This document shows, piece after piece, positions 11,836 through 23,300 of a stretch of 37,841 nt of DNA; the first letter of the stretch is position 1; the number at the start of each line of letters is the position of its first letter. The stretch is from Phoronis australis. Its lineage: Eukaryota > Phoronida > Phoronidae. A model generated the notes under the pieces. It ran no database searches, had not been told where the DNA came from, and worked only from the letters and a program-made list of their open reading frames with translations. Position numbers and translations under genes: made by a program. Where the stretch lies: assembly GCA_002633005.1 (NCBI GenBank), contig NMRA01001227.1, positions 1-37,841 of the forward strand, in the 5' to 3' direction.

Positions 11836-12096
11836 TCAGAGAAGAAAGTTTGACAAGTCCTGCCATGGTCCACCATTCAAGTCATTAATCTTCTTTAGGA
11901 AACGCCTAAGTGTTCTGTCTTTTTGTCTAATATTCATCGCGTCTTTTCTTCTGCATTCATTAGAGGTGCCGAATCTTTCCAAGAGCGAAGTGGTGAACTC
12001 ACATACAAGATTGTCATTTTTACAAATCTTTGCAATTCCAGAGTTGATTGTTGTTTCATTGCAGGGGAATTTTCTAATCTGATTAGGGAATTTCAT
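11836..12096 (-). pseudogene. Fragment of a dispersed ORF family (IRQKxRxLxRFL motif)
   Basis: The 86-codon ORF carries NDNLVCEFTTSLLERFG followed about 20 residues later by NIRQKDRTLRRFLKKINDL. The pattern 'D.L...FG..L / IRQKMR.L.RFL' is familiar from repeated, recombinase-associated uncharacterised proteins of fish and invertebrates. Only about 60 residues fit and the frame then stops (LSNFLL*). The family link is from memory and unverified; a chance ORF is possible. Confidence 0.35.
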
Positions 12097-13180
12097 GATT
12101 TCTTATTATTTTTCGTGGGGGAATAGGGCCAATATTTGGCCCCGAAATAAAGGGCCCTGTATAGAAGTTATATGCTTGGAATAGAATACAGTTATGTTTT
12201 GATGGGTACTGACCCGTCATTCCAGCTGGTATGACCATGAATTCCAGATTGCCAAATATGATTATCACGATGTGGAAATTTGTTCATTTTGTCCAACTTT
12301 TTTTGACATGTTTTGACCGATTGTTACCAAATGTTGTATATCTCATCAACCAGATAATACAAGACCCTATTGGCTAGAATATTCGGCATGATGGTTTTGT
12401 TTTTGCAAAATGATATTTAAAGTATTTGCTCAATAGATGTCAGTACTGTAAACATTTATGTTTACAATGTTGTTGTGTTACATAATTTTGTCGATAAAAA
12501 TAGTGCAAATTACGCATGTTGTTATTGGAAAATAAATAGATATTGTATTTTTTGTCATTTCATCAGATTTTGTGCAAATTTATATATACTCTTAATATGC
12601 CTTTGGTATGCTTTATGAACTTGAGAAAATAAAATGCAAGTCTTCTGAAAATGTGTTTTTCTTTCCACTAATTTGCGCATTTCCTGACTGTATATGTCCT
12701 TTTTACCTATTGGTGAAGCAGCAGCTTAAAGTCCCACTAGCCGTTCTCTCCATCGTTGATCAATACGGGCAAAAGTTTGGTCGACGCCCTCCAATGGTGA
12801 ATTTTGTGCGACGATTTTCAAAATGGTGAAAACGAGAAAAAACGTATTAAGAGACATTTAGTTAGTTGAGCATAAGGTATCAAGCCTGCACCTCCGGCAC
12901 TTGATCACTGTTCTTCCCGCCATTGTGAATCAGGGATTGAAAGTTTCTCAGAAGGAAGTTCTTTTCTCGTTTTTACCATCACAGGAGACTACAGTGAATA
13001 CTTTTAACCAGATTTTTAAAATATCCCCACAGATTTTGACACCTTTAAGACAAATGTCTATGATCTAGAGAAAATTGCATCATCTCTGGTTTAACTGCTG
13101 CTGCGAAGTGTTTAGTCAAAAGTTGAGGTGAGAAGTGATCAGAGCAACATGCAGCTTGACCTTTGAGAAAACAGAAGGTC
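12097..13180. other. AT-rich spacer with one imperfect inverted repeat
   Basis: No gene was seen. Arms at 12822-12844 and 12958-12980 share the palindromic motif ATGGTRAAAACGAGAAAA, about 113 bp apart. This may be a small MITE-like element. The rest is AT-rich without clear structure. Confidence 0.45.
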
Positions 13181-13181
13181 A

Positions 13182-13200
13182 TTTATTTCATAAGTTTATT
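13182..13200 (-). promoter_or_regulatory. Candidate BCCIP polyadenylation signals
   Basis: Two AATAAA hexamers read on the minus strand (13182-13187 and 13195-13200). They lie about 1 kb beyond the BCCIP stop codon, and I saw no closer AATAAA. If used, the 3' UTR would span about 13180-14183. Confidence 0.35.
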
Positions 13201-14183
13201 AGCAATAAGGCATGGCACAAAAAGAGCTGCAATATGACTGACAACTGAAAATCACAAATTGCTTCACTCATGGGTCTGCAACTAAATGACACTTAATTCA
13301 GGGTCTCTGTTTCTTTATGTCATATTGAAATTTAAAAATGTTTCCATGAGTCAAATCTTCGCATCACTTAACTATAATCTGCCTTTGCAGCTGGCTTTCC
13401 TTGCTGCCAATTACCAAGAATACATTTCACTATTTCCCTACAAAAAATCTGAAAAGTACATCAAGTCAAGCCACGCTCCCCCCTCAATAAAACTACATGT
13501 TCCATTTTGTGATCATGAAACATGAAACTTCACAATCAAATGTTGTTTTACAATCTGCATATATTACGATAAAGAATTTTGATCTCGTTATAAAGAGAAC
13601 AGATTGAGAAATGCACAGCACACTGCAGCTCTTGTTAAGACTATTCACATAGTTACCAAGATTCAGAAAGTTCGATCAGTGAATGCCTGAAGTATGGCTC
13701 TATGAAGAGAAAGATCAATGACTGCACAGTGACACTTAGTGTCCAATTTCAAACCAAAAAAATAATAAGACTGCTAGCTCTTAACACGATACACGATGTG
13801 TGCAAATTTCATGTCAATGTGAAAAGTAAAACCCCCTGAGGCAGAGAAACAAACAATCAAATTGAAAAACAAAACAAATAAGACATTTCCAAATGTACAC
13901 TCAAGAGTTTGATAAAAGAAATTCTTGGTATGCATGTAATATTACATTTTACAATAGTTCAATCTTTAGTTAGTTGTTAAGTGTGAAAATCTTGAGCCAG
14001 GGCTGCAACATCGCAACACCCACCTGGCTTTCCCACAACACTATTCCCATGGTGTTGGTATTTGTGGTTTTGTAGTAGTTCCATCTTCTATGAAGTTCAA
14101 TTCATTACTCATGAATCCATGTAACACAAAAACTACAGCTCATTTCTGCAAGGCAATCCCCAGTGCAACAAACGTTTCCATCC

Positions 14184-14339
14184 CTAGGAAAATGTCTGCC
14201 TTATTTTCTCAGAGATCATGTCCAGCTTTCCTGCAGGAAAAAACATAACCCGTCTCCATGGCAACAACTGATCATCCTCGTCCTCTCCCATCGAGTCTTG
14301 TTCATCAGCAACCGAATAGTCAAAGCTAAAAGAAGCTTC
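14184..14339 (-). CDS. BCCIP: BCCIP coding exon 7 (terminal)
   Basis: 51 codons plus TAG, acceptor TTTTCAG, phase 0. EASFSFDYSVADEQD, an acidic loop, then RRVMFFPAGKLDMISEKI match the C-terminal strands and helix of BCCIP. The family C-terminus is complete. Confidence 0.95.
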   Translation of the reverse strand, partial: EASFSFDYSVADEQDSMGEDEDDQLLPWRRVMFFPAGKLDMISEKIRQTFS

Positions 14340-17300
14340 CTGAAAAGTAAACATTATTCACATTTCATAATTGCACATACAGCATAAACAGGAAGATTTG
14401 GGGTTGTATCAAACACATTCTTTCCTTCATTTTCATCAGTGTAGAACACGCAACATATCATGAATCGAAAGGCGTCATTAAGACATAAACATTCCGTAAA
14501 TGACAGCCATGCATGTATTTGTGTTTTTACAGGCAATCCATAAAAAGTGATTAGTTCATTGCCGATCAACAATGGCAGCCATTTTGTTGGTGTACCACCG
14601 GAAATTCAAAAACAACTTTGGAAGTCCACTATTTATGACTGAAAATGTTTGATAACTGCTTGACATATCATCATTTGGGAATAAGTTTGAAATATAGTAA
14701 TCTGTCGTACAATTCCTTATATGAAGTCTTGAATAGCAAAGAAGAGGAAAGGGCACAGACTTCACCAAGGGGCAATTGTTGAATCCCAAAATCTTAAACC
14801 ATTCACAAATGCTTACACAATTTAAATGCAATAATTAACCACTTAAAATAGATGATCCACTTGCAACAACGCCATCCTGATATTTTCTAAAATCCTATGC
14901 TGCAGACAGCCTGAACACAAGCATGATTGTAATGTTAAATATACATGCAAGTGCTTCAATGTTTTGATTACTGCACCAGTCTGATGGAAGAAGGAAAGAT
15001 CACACTTCTAGTTCTCCATGATTGTATTACGCCAGCGCCTGTGTTACGCCAGCGCCTGTGTTACGCCAGCGCCTGTGTTACGCCAGCGCCTGTGTTACGC
15101 CAGCGCCTGTGTTACGCCAGCGCCTGTGTTACGCCAGCGCCTGTGTTACGCCAGCGCCTCTGTTACGCCAGCGCCAAATTCCTGATAGTTTTAATTTGTG
15201 TTAAATCATTAACAATTTAATGTGCATAAGGGAACATTGAGAGATATCTATACTTTCAAGAGTTCACAAAAAATGTTTTCAAGGGTGGGTGGCTAGGGAT
15301 CCATAGTTAACTGTTAGTGAACATTTTTGACGTCATAAAAATGATGATGTGAAAAGCAAAAAAGCAATGCTAAATTTATTACTTTTCATGTTCTTAAAAG
15401 TAGAACTCAACAAATGCTTTAATATCACCATTTGCTTCTTATTCCCTGTCAACAATATGACAATGTCGACTCGTAATGGCTGACAACACTGTATAACATA
15501 TAATGAATGCAAACACATGAAAACATTAACATTTTAGTACACGTTCAGAGGAAGAGTAAAACGTACGCCTTATACAGTCGTGATGTTTATAATTGGTCCC
15601 TCAATCTAGTAGACAAGGAACATTACCTGAAAGAAAAATTCCTCTTCCGGATTTATGAAAGAAACAGCATCGTTTACAGGACCTTTCTTTTTCTTTTTTC
15701 CACAAGGCATTTCCGATTTGTAAATTTTACTGATCATAAGCAGTTCGTCAAACTTGTATTTCATCTTTCTACTTGCAGCGTTTTTCATGTCAGTTCTGTA
15801 AAATAAAAATGTTACTACAATGAAAAAGCTACATGTCTCGTGCCCAAATAAACATTTGCTGCACTTGTCAGGCTGCTACAAACCTGCTTTTGGGCACAAA
15901 TCAACTTTTGTTTTAGACTATTACCATTAATGGTCTGCAATAGTTCCTTGTTACTTATGCAATAGGTGAAAATCAGCTCATGAGTCTACAAGAGCAACAC
16001 AGCGTTGAAATGCGCCCATGACTGCACTGCAAACAGTGTTGCTTCTAAGGATGTTTATTTGCAGCATACAAAAATTGCCATTACATGGCACAGAATATGT
16101 TGAACCCAAAAACCGGAAGTCGTTGTCTCTCAAAAGCACTTGCCAAATTTCACGAAAATCCATCACAGAACTCCAAAGTACAAAGGCAACCAAAAACAAA
16201 ACAAAATACCATTAGGAACAACAGCTGTAGTTGAATCCTCAGTCAATAGGAATATAACTGCAACATCTCACAAGGGCTTTATGAGATACAGCCGTAGATG
16301 CAAAAAATGTCAGGGGGCACCACAGTTATTGGACCCACATGAAAATCTAAGTGCTCTTGAAAGTTGGAGCATGTCTGCAAATTTTCAAAACAAGTAATGA
16401 TCCTCTGCACAGTTTGGCAGATACAGAAGCAGATGACAAAAAAAACAGACCAAAAATAATTAAAATCGCCACTAGTTGGTTCAGAATAAGTCAAATACAT
16501 TACAAAAAGGAAAGGGTGGTGCTGTGTTCATGATAGAAAGCTGTTTGCCAAATTTCATGAAAAATTATCAAGGAACTCTTAAATTGCAAACTGAGGCAAA
16601 AAATAAGACTGCCACTAGGGAGCACATACTGAGGCCAAAACTAAAATAATCATGGTGGAGGAGCTATCACACAAACCTCAAACTGTCATAGCTCGGCGCT
16701 GCCATCTGTGGAGGAATATTGATAAATCTCTCGCTGACTAGAAACCCAAGCTGTTTACCATCACTGGATAACCTTGACTGAAGTAGAGCCGATTTATCCA
16801 CGGCACACTTTTTGCACTGGTCCATAAGCATAGTTCTAATGTCACCAACACACTGCTCATCCTAAGTAAAGGTAAATCTCAGTGAAACTTTTATAAATTA
16901 TTGTTTCTATGAACACCAGTTGGTACAATGTACTAAATTTCTCTAGTGCTGACATGTTTTCTACCCAAATTGCTTGCAAGTACCTTCATGCCATGCTTGC
17001 CAAGCTTGAGGGTTTGTAAGATTGAATGAGGAATCCAAACAAAAACTTTTTAGCAGCTGAATTTCAAGGGGTGGAACACATGGCCACGCCTCTAAACTAC
17101 AGCTACGATTCCCTGAACCCCAATACCGCACCTGAGAACAACTTCCATACCTACTGATCAAACTCCATATCCTGCTAAATTCCAGACAAGGACGGACTAA
17201 TGAATTCCGTTGAGGAATATGATCCCCAGTAGGCAAATATTCAGTGTATGGCGTTCACGGGAACAAATGGGAGTTGTAGCGTGAGATTGGTGTTTGCTAG

Positions 17301-20300
17301 TTCAGGACTGGAGTTAAAGGAATCGAAGCTGTAACTTAGGGGTCGAATCATGGAATTCCATGAGCAAAACTACTTGATTTGAACAGTTTTTGTTCTTTTG
17401 GAAACCAAGCTGTTCGAAATATTTTTACATAAAATATTCAAAACTTCCTTAATAATACACAGGTCAGCAAGCATATTTAAAAATAATTTAACTGAACATA
17501 ACTTTCAGGCTATTATGTAAACAATCGCAACAAAACTGTGTACAACACAACTTTAATTTTCAAAGCCAACATCACAAGAAAGGATACGAAGAGCAAGAAT
17601 TTGTGAAATGTGTAGCTCAGCAGCTGGTCATACAAGAGCATTGCCTGAAGTTTTGTTACTTTCATTTCCATATAAAATGAAGTGTGTTTCTTAGAAATGT
17701 TTTCAGAATTTGCCTAGCTTGATCAAAGTTATGATCAAAATCATGAAACTAACGTAAATGAAACTGTAACCAATAAAAATTTACCACAGGATTTTGATAA
17801 GAAATTTCATAGAATTTGTCAGTAACACTTACTAGATTACCAGCTTTTTTAATGCATAGAATCCAAATAAAGACCGCCAGGGGTCTATTTCATAAAAAGC
17901 AATTTAAGACATATGACAGAAATTTGACCTTTTGCTCACACTTCACAATTGCTGAATAAAAGGTTTATGAGTGTATCAGTGTCTAGAAATAAATTACAGA
18001 AATTATTTCAGTAACTAACAATTATGTGTATAATCTCAGAGTCTTTGCATTCTCGCTCAAGCAATTCTTAATTAATTTTCCAGAAATAGCATAACAAATT
18101 TCTGACTCATGCTTAAGTCACTTTTCGTGAAAGAGACCTCAGGCTACTTCCCCATTGAAAATTATACCAACACCAGCCTGTGTACCTTTTTCTCAGTGAT
18201 ATTAATACAAGACATGACACCATACACTTCCATAGTGTCATCATCGTCACCCTCACTCCCACTGTCTTCCATATCATGAACTTGCTGGAAACAAAGAACA
18301 AAGTCAGCTTGGAAGGTTAAGGAGGAATTGAACACCTCCAAATCCTGAGATGGTTTCACACACCACAGCATTACCAGACTGAACCAATCAGGGCAAAATG
18401 CAAGTTAAATCTTGCCTTATTTAAGGCCTTCAATTATTTCTTCTGACAAATAGTAAACAACAGAAGACACCCCATTGAAATACATTAATTATATGGCCCA
18501 ACCCTTAGATGTAAGCTTGGCTTGTGCACATGTCAAAAACTCTATGGACAGAACTGCACAGAGAAGTCACTTGGCTTACGGGGCACTCGCTCACCTGAGG
18601 AGAGAGGTACCTGACAGCAGAATCTTTTGGTTGAAGGGAATATTCACCCTCCCCCGGTTACCACCAATACCCCCCAGTCACCACCCCTCATCGTTAAATT
18701 CCTCAAGTCTAAGCTAAAAGTAACATTTTGTAGAAGTGATTCGAATCTTGAAGGATTCTTTAATCATTGGAGCGAAGGCAATTTTTGGACCTGATGTAGG
18801 AATTTTGTGTAATATTATGTGTTTTATAGGGGAATGGTGATGATGTTTTTCTAGACTGGCCACTAAATTGAGGCATCACGTGCCCTCGGTTACCTCTATT
18901 TTCAACACTTGGCTTAAAAACCAAGGTAATAGGTTTATTGTGCAGTGCCCTGGGCAAACTTGATGAAGAGGAAAACTGGTTATAAATTACTGTATATACA
19001 ATTAGCCAGAGTTGTTTACAAACTGTCTATTGTGGGTAATAGGATGGTCCTGGATTATAGTGACACCAGAATCTTGCAGTATTTACACACAATGCTACAA
19101 CATCCATCAAGCACTTCTCTAGACTTGTTTTTGCACCATTGGAGTTATTTGATGGTGCTTTGCTTTTTTGAAGTTTTACTTGACTGCAGTAACTATTCAA
19201 CCTTTCAAGGCCATCAAGATTCTTAGAATGAGCCCCACATTTGTAAAACGAGACTGATGTAACATCACATTTTCCTACCTCCAGCATGTCAAGCAGATTT
19301 TCATCCAGGACCGCTCTATTATACAAGTTCATTTCTGGAGAAGGATAACACGAGCTGCAGAGGAGTTATTCCTTTTGAACTTACAGGCAGTTTTAGACGT
19401 AAGTCAACAGATTGATTCGCTTCAAACTGGCTGATTAGGGTGTCATTTTGGTATTATTTTCACGCATATTGGCACCACAAGAAAGTGAGTGTGATTTAGC
19501 TTTTCAACACTGCACAATGTCAAAATATACAACTAAAAATTAATTCAAACAAATAATTTTCAACAGTAGAGCAAAATAACACCAATTTAAGAAACAATAT
19601 GGCAGGCAAGAGATTTTTTCATGTAGTGCCAAATCAATGTTTTATGTTCAAGTTTTGTTGAATAGCTACCAACATTTTGAATACCTGTGGGCATTCATAA
19701 CCCTGTTAGATGCTCAAAACGGAGCAATTTTGAAAATTCTCTTTGTCTGAAATTGTAAAGATTTCAAGACAATAACGGATGTGGGAGGTGTTGTTATCTA
19801 AACACTTCCGAAGCAAAAACAGTGTGTTTGCATGACACTTCATGACATGAAAATACAGCAAATTTTGCACCTGCAACTACTTACCTTCAAAACACTGCCA
19901 ACGTAATTCTGGGCAATGATGATATTGGCCAGTTCGCTGACATTAACATGTGCTTTTAAAAACAACTGAAAGAAAGATAATACATTAGTGATGACCCATC
20001 ATTTATATTGCGGATATTCAATAACAGATAAGAGAATTCAGTGTTGACTGTAGACATCAGTGAGCATAGTGGCAGCATCATGGTTAAAAATGAAATTATT
20101 ACAATGTCACAATTTTCAAAACTGGTTCACCATGTCCGGTGTGTTTATATAAATACAGAACACATCAATGGTGAACAGTAAAAATACTGTTTGTCATTCT
20201 TCGTCATTCTAGCTACTCTGATGGCGAATTCCAGTTGCACTCAGTCGTCATAAAGTTGAATTCTGGGTCATTTTGTCAGATTAATTAAGAAGTGTGTCCT

Positions 20301-23300
20301 GCAGTACGGATGATGTAAGAAGATGAGTATGTGGAACATAATACGATTCTATTTTTCAACTTCAATACTAATAGACTACTTGTGGGTTTCCAAACATAGC
20401 AGAAAAATGGGACAGAATTGCCATCTTATGGCATAACCAAGCATAAAGTCTAGAGTAGCCCTGCATGTGAAAAGCCGGCACGGGTCTTACAAGGCAACGA
20501 CGCATTCCTGCTAAGAAGTACCAAGTTAGCAGCAGATGCAAAGGGGCAAAAGTCCACCTGTCTTCGTGCTTCTCAAAAGGTCCAGAAACATTTATGCTGT
20601 CAGAATTTCAGAACTCGTAAAAAGCCTAGTAGAAAGAGACAAACAATTTTGTCACATTGGATACTTTCGTCTACCATACAGTAATAAATCATCTATTAAG
20701 CACATAATATGGCAGAAACATACAATTTCATGTCCCCAGATTTCTTAACAAACATTACCTTAAAGAAATTGATTCTACTTCCTGATCACCATAGTTTGTA
20801 CTGAACAGCTGCCATCAAGAAAGACTTGTTCACTTTATCCAATTCAAGTCAGCCTATGAAAAATGGCAATCACTTTCCTGAAAATAATTGAATAATTACC
20901 ATGTATATAATACTTTGCCTTTGTTAAATGGCAACAGTACCAACCTGCTGCAGCAGTTTTCGTACTCCATGGAAGTCGGTGTCTTCTGCCTCCCGAGCTT
21001 CAAAATCAACGTGCACAACCTAGAAGACAGAGCAGTTGAACATTCAATTGTTTTGTTTTAGTTCTGAATCATTTAGTTCATACAACAAAAGGACAATACA
21101 AAAGTAATAAAAATACAACTGAACTATGATATACAAAATAGAAGTACTAGAGGGAAATATGAAAATTGTTCCAGATTGTATTTTTTTATCAGACTGGTCA
21201 TTAAACCTTATAAGAGAATAAGTCAATATTGAGAGCCTACTGTCAGCAAAGATCAACACCGAACTTCATTATTTAAGAGAACAATACAATAATTTTTAAA
21301 ATTCCTTTTAAAAAAGAAAACAAAGTACTCAACTGGTTTTTATTGTGTGAAAAATCTTACATTTATTTTACATTTACAAAAACATAGCATGTGTGCCTGT
21401 CACAAACGTTATGTTTAAAATCAATGGCAGACTTTTCTTTGCAACTAAGCGGAGAGAGTGATGACAGAAAATAATGTTCATTGGGTTATTTTCTTACTTT
21501 TATAGTTGTAGTGGGAGAGGTGAATGTTGGCAGGCTCCTGAGATTTTACTAACCAGGCAGCTACCGAGTTTTCATCCAATGTCAAAACACAGCAGAATCA
21601 GCAGTGTACAGTATTGCATTGCAATGTCACAGTCTTTACTTTTTAGATGACCTTGGCGATCTGAGAATTTTTTCCGGGGGCATCTGGCGAGTTGATGTTA
21701 CACTAAGCGCCAAGCCCTCATATTGGTACAAGTTACATGACACTCATGACAGAACCACCGGCAACTGGCAATGATACCGGTGAGCAGTTTTGAGGCTTAT
21801 AGTATGTAAATTTTACATGCATTGATTCCTGGGTCATAGGAGTGCATGCTGTGGCCAATCCTCATTTGTACAGCTAGCAGGGTGGTTTCAGTATTCAGTT
21901 CATAAGTTCACAGGCTTAACCTCGGCCTCAGCCAGGCTCAGGCTCAAGCAGGCCTTTATCCAGGATTTTGAAAATAGGGTGTCCAAAATGGGGTTCCCAA
22001 TATTCCAGGGCGTCCATGATTCCGACGCGTAACCCCCCACCTACAGCAATACCCCCAAACACACAGATTTTTTTACAACAAAATGCATAGATCAAGGTTT
22101 TTACATCTAAGTTTATAAAACAGCCTTCTATGGTGAGCATTTTTACTAAAAAAAATGTGTAGACCAAGACTTTTACAATGCTGTCAATATAGCAACAATG
22201 CATTTACTTTGTATATACATTGTATATTTCTTCCTGCTTTGAAAAAAGAGCCCCCACTGTGAGCCTTTTGAGGCTTCCTAGCATTCATTACAATGTGCAA
22301 GTCCAAACTTGAAAGGTTCCTATTGACAGTGGGCGTCCAAATGATACATTGGGCGTCCTTGCCAGGGCGTCCAGATTAGTGCTAGGGTGTCCAAATGGAC
22401 GCTGCATAAAGGCCTGGGCTCAAGTCAAACTCAACTCAGATGGTAGACAGTGACCACTGTGCCAGTAGGACAGTGTAGCTCCTATAGGCGATAACTCACC
22501 ATTTTTAACCCTGCGCGCCCCACCCGCCAGGTGGTATGATGTCATATCCCCTGGCACACACAGTGTTGAAAATGGTGAGTTACCGATTTTGGGAACTGAA
22601 CGAGGGACTGCCTGAAGAAAAAGTTTGATAACAGGAGTATTTGTTCAAGTTGGAAGGAATTAAATACGTTGACGACCTCCTAGTCCTAAGGTGTCCCCCT
22701 ATGCGCTAAAGGTATTTACAACAACGTAGCATCGATGTTTTAGTCAGTGCGAGGCAAAGTTCGCTGAAAATCTTCCTGCGTATGAAGCGCCTATAGGAGC
22801 TTCACAGTCTCTACTGCGGAGACTGTCTGTGGTGACTGTGACCCTGTTTTACTCACAGGCGTCCTCAGCTTCTGATCATCCCCCATACACTATATATATA
22901 TACTACAAGGTATGACACTCCGGACTAGAAATTCCACGGGAGGTTCACTTCAGCCGTCCATAGCAAACACAAAACTCTATAAATTTACACACAAGAGGGG
23001 TTCAACAAACCACGAGGAATTGTTCTTTCTGCCAATACCATTTACAGTGTCCTGCTCCACCGAGTTTGCAACAAATTCGCAGTCAAAGCACAAAAATCTT
23101 CTCAAAAAGTCGCTGCATACTAGTATGCTTCACGCGGTCAAGGTCAAGTAGGGTACAGAATAATACAATGACTTGCGAATCGACAGCAATTGCCGGTTCA
23201 GAACGGAAGGTTACGAAATCGTCTGGCTAAGTGTGGATTTATTGATGTCGTGACCTTCCGTGACAAACCGGCAATTTCCATGTAGCATATTGCTGGTATG

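Noticed and set aside
13740-13860. Possible very old family R copy in the BCCIP 3' UTR
   Set aside because: Only short stretches (CAAATTTCATG, ACTGCTAG) fit; too diverged to support.
14945-15220. ORFs encoding Pro/Arg/Cys-rich repeats
   Set aside because: They are translations of the 17-bp minisatellite in a BCCIP intron.
15507-15806. 99-codon plus-strand ORF
   Set aside because: It is antisense to BCCIP exon 6, whose minus-strand reading matches the family clearly.
19027-19332. 101-codon minus-strand ORF in BCCIP intron 3
   Set aside because: No splice sites, no recognisable motif, and BCCIP exons 3 and 4 join in phase without it.
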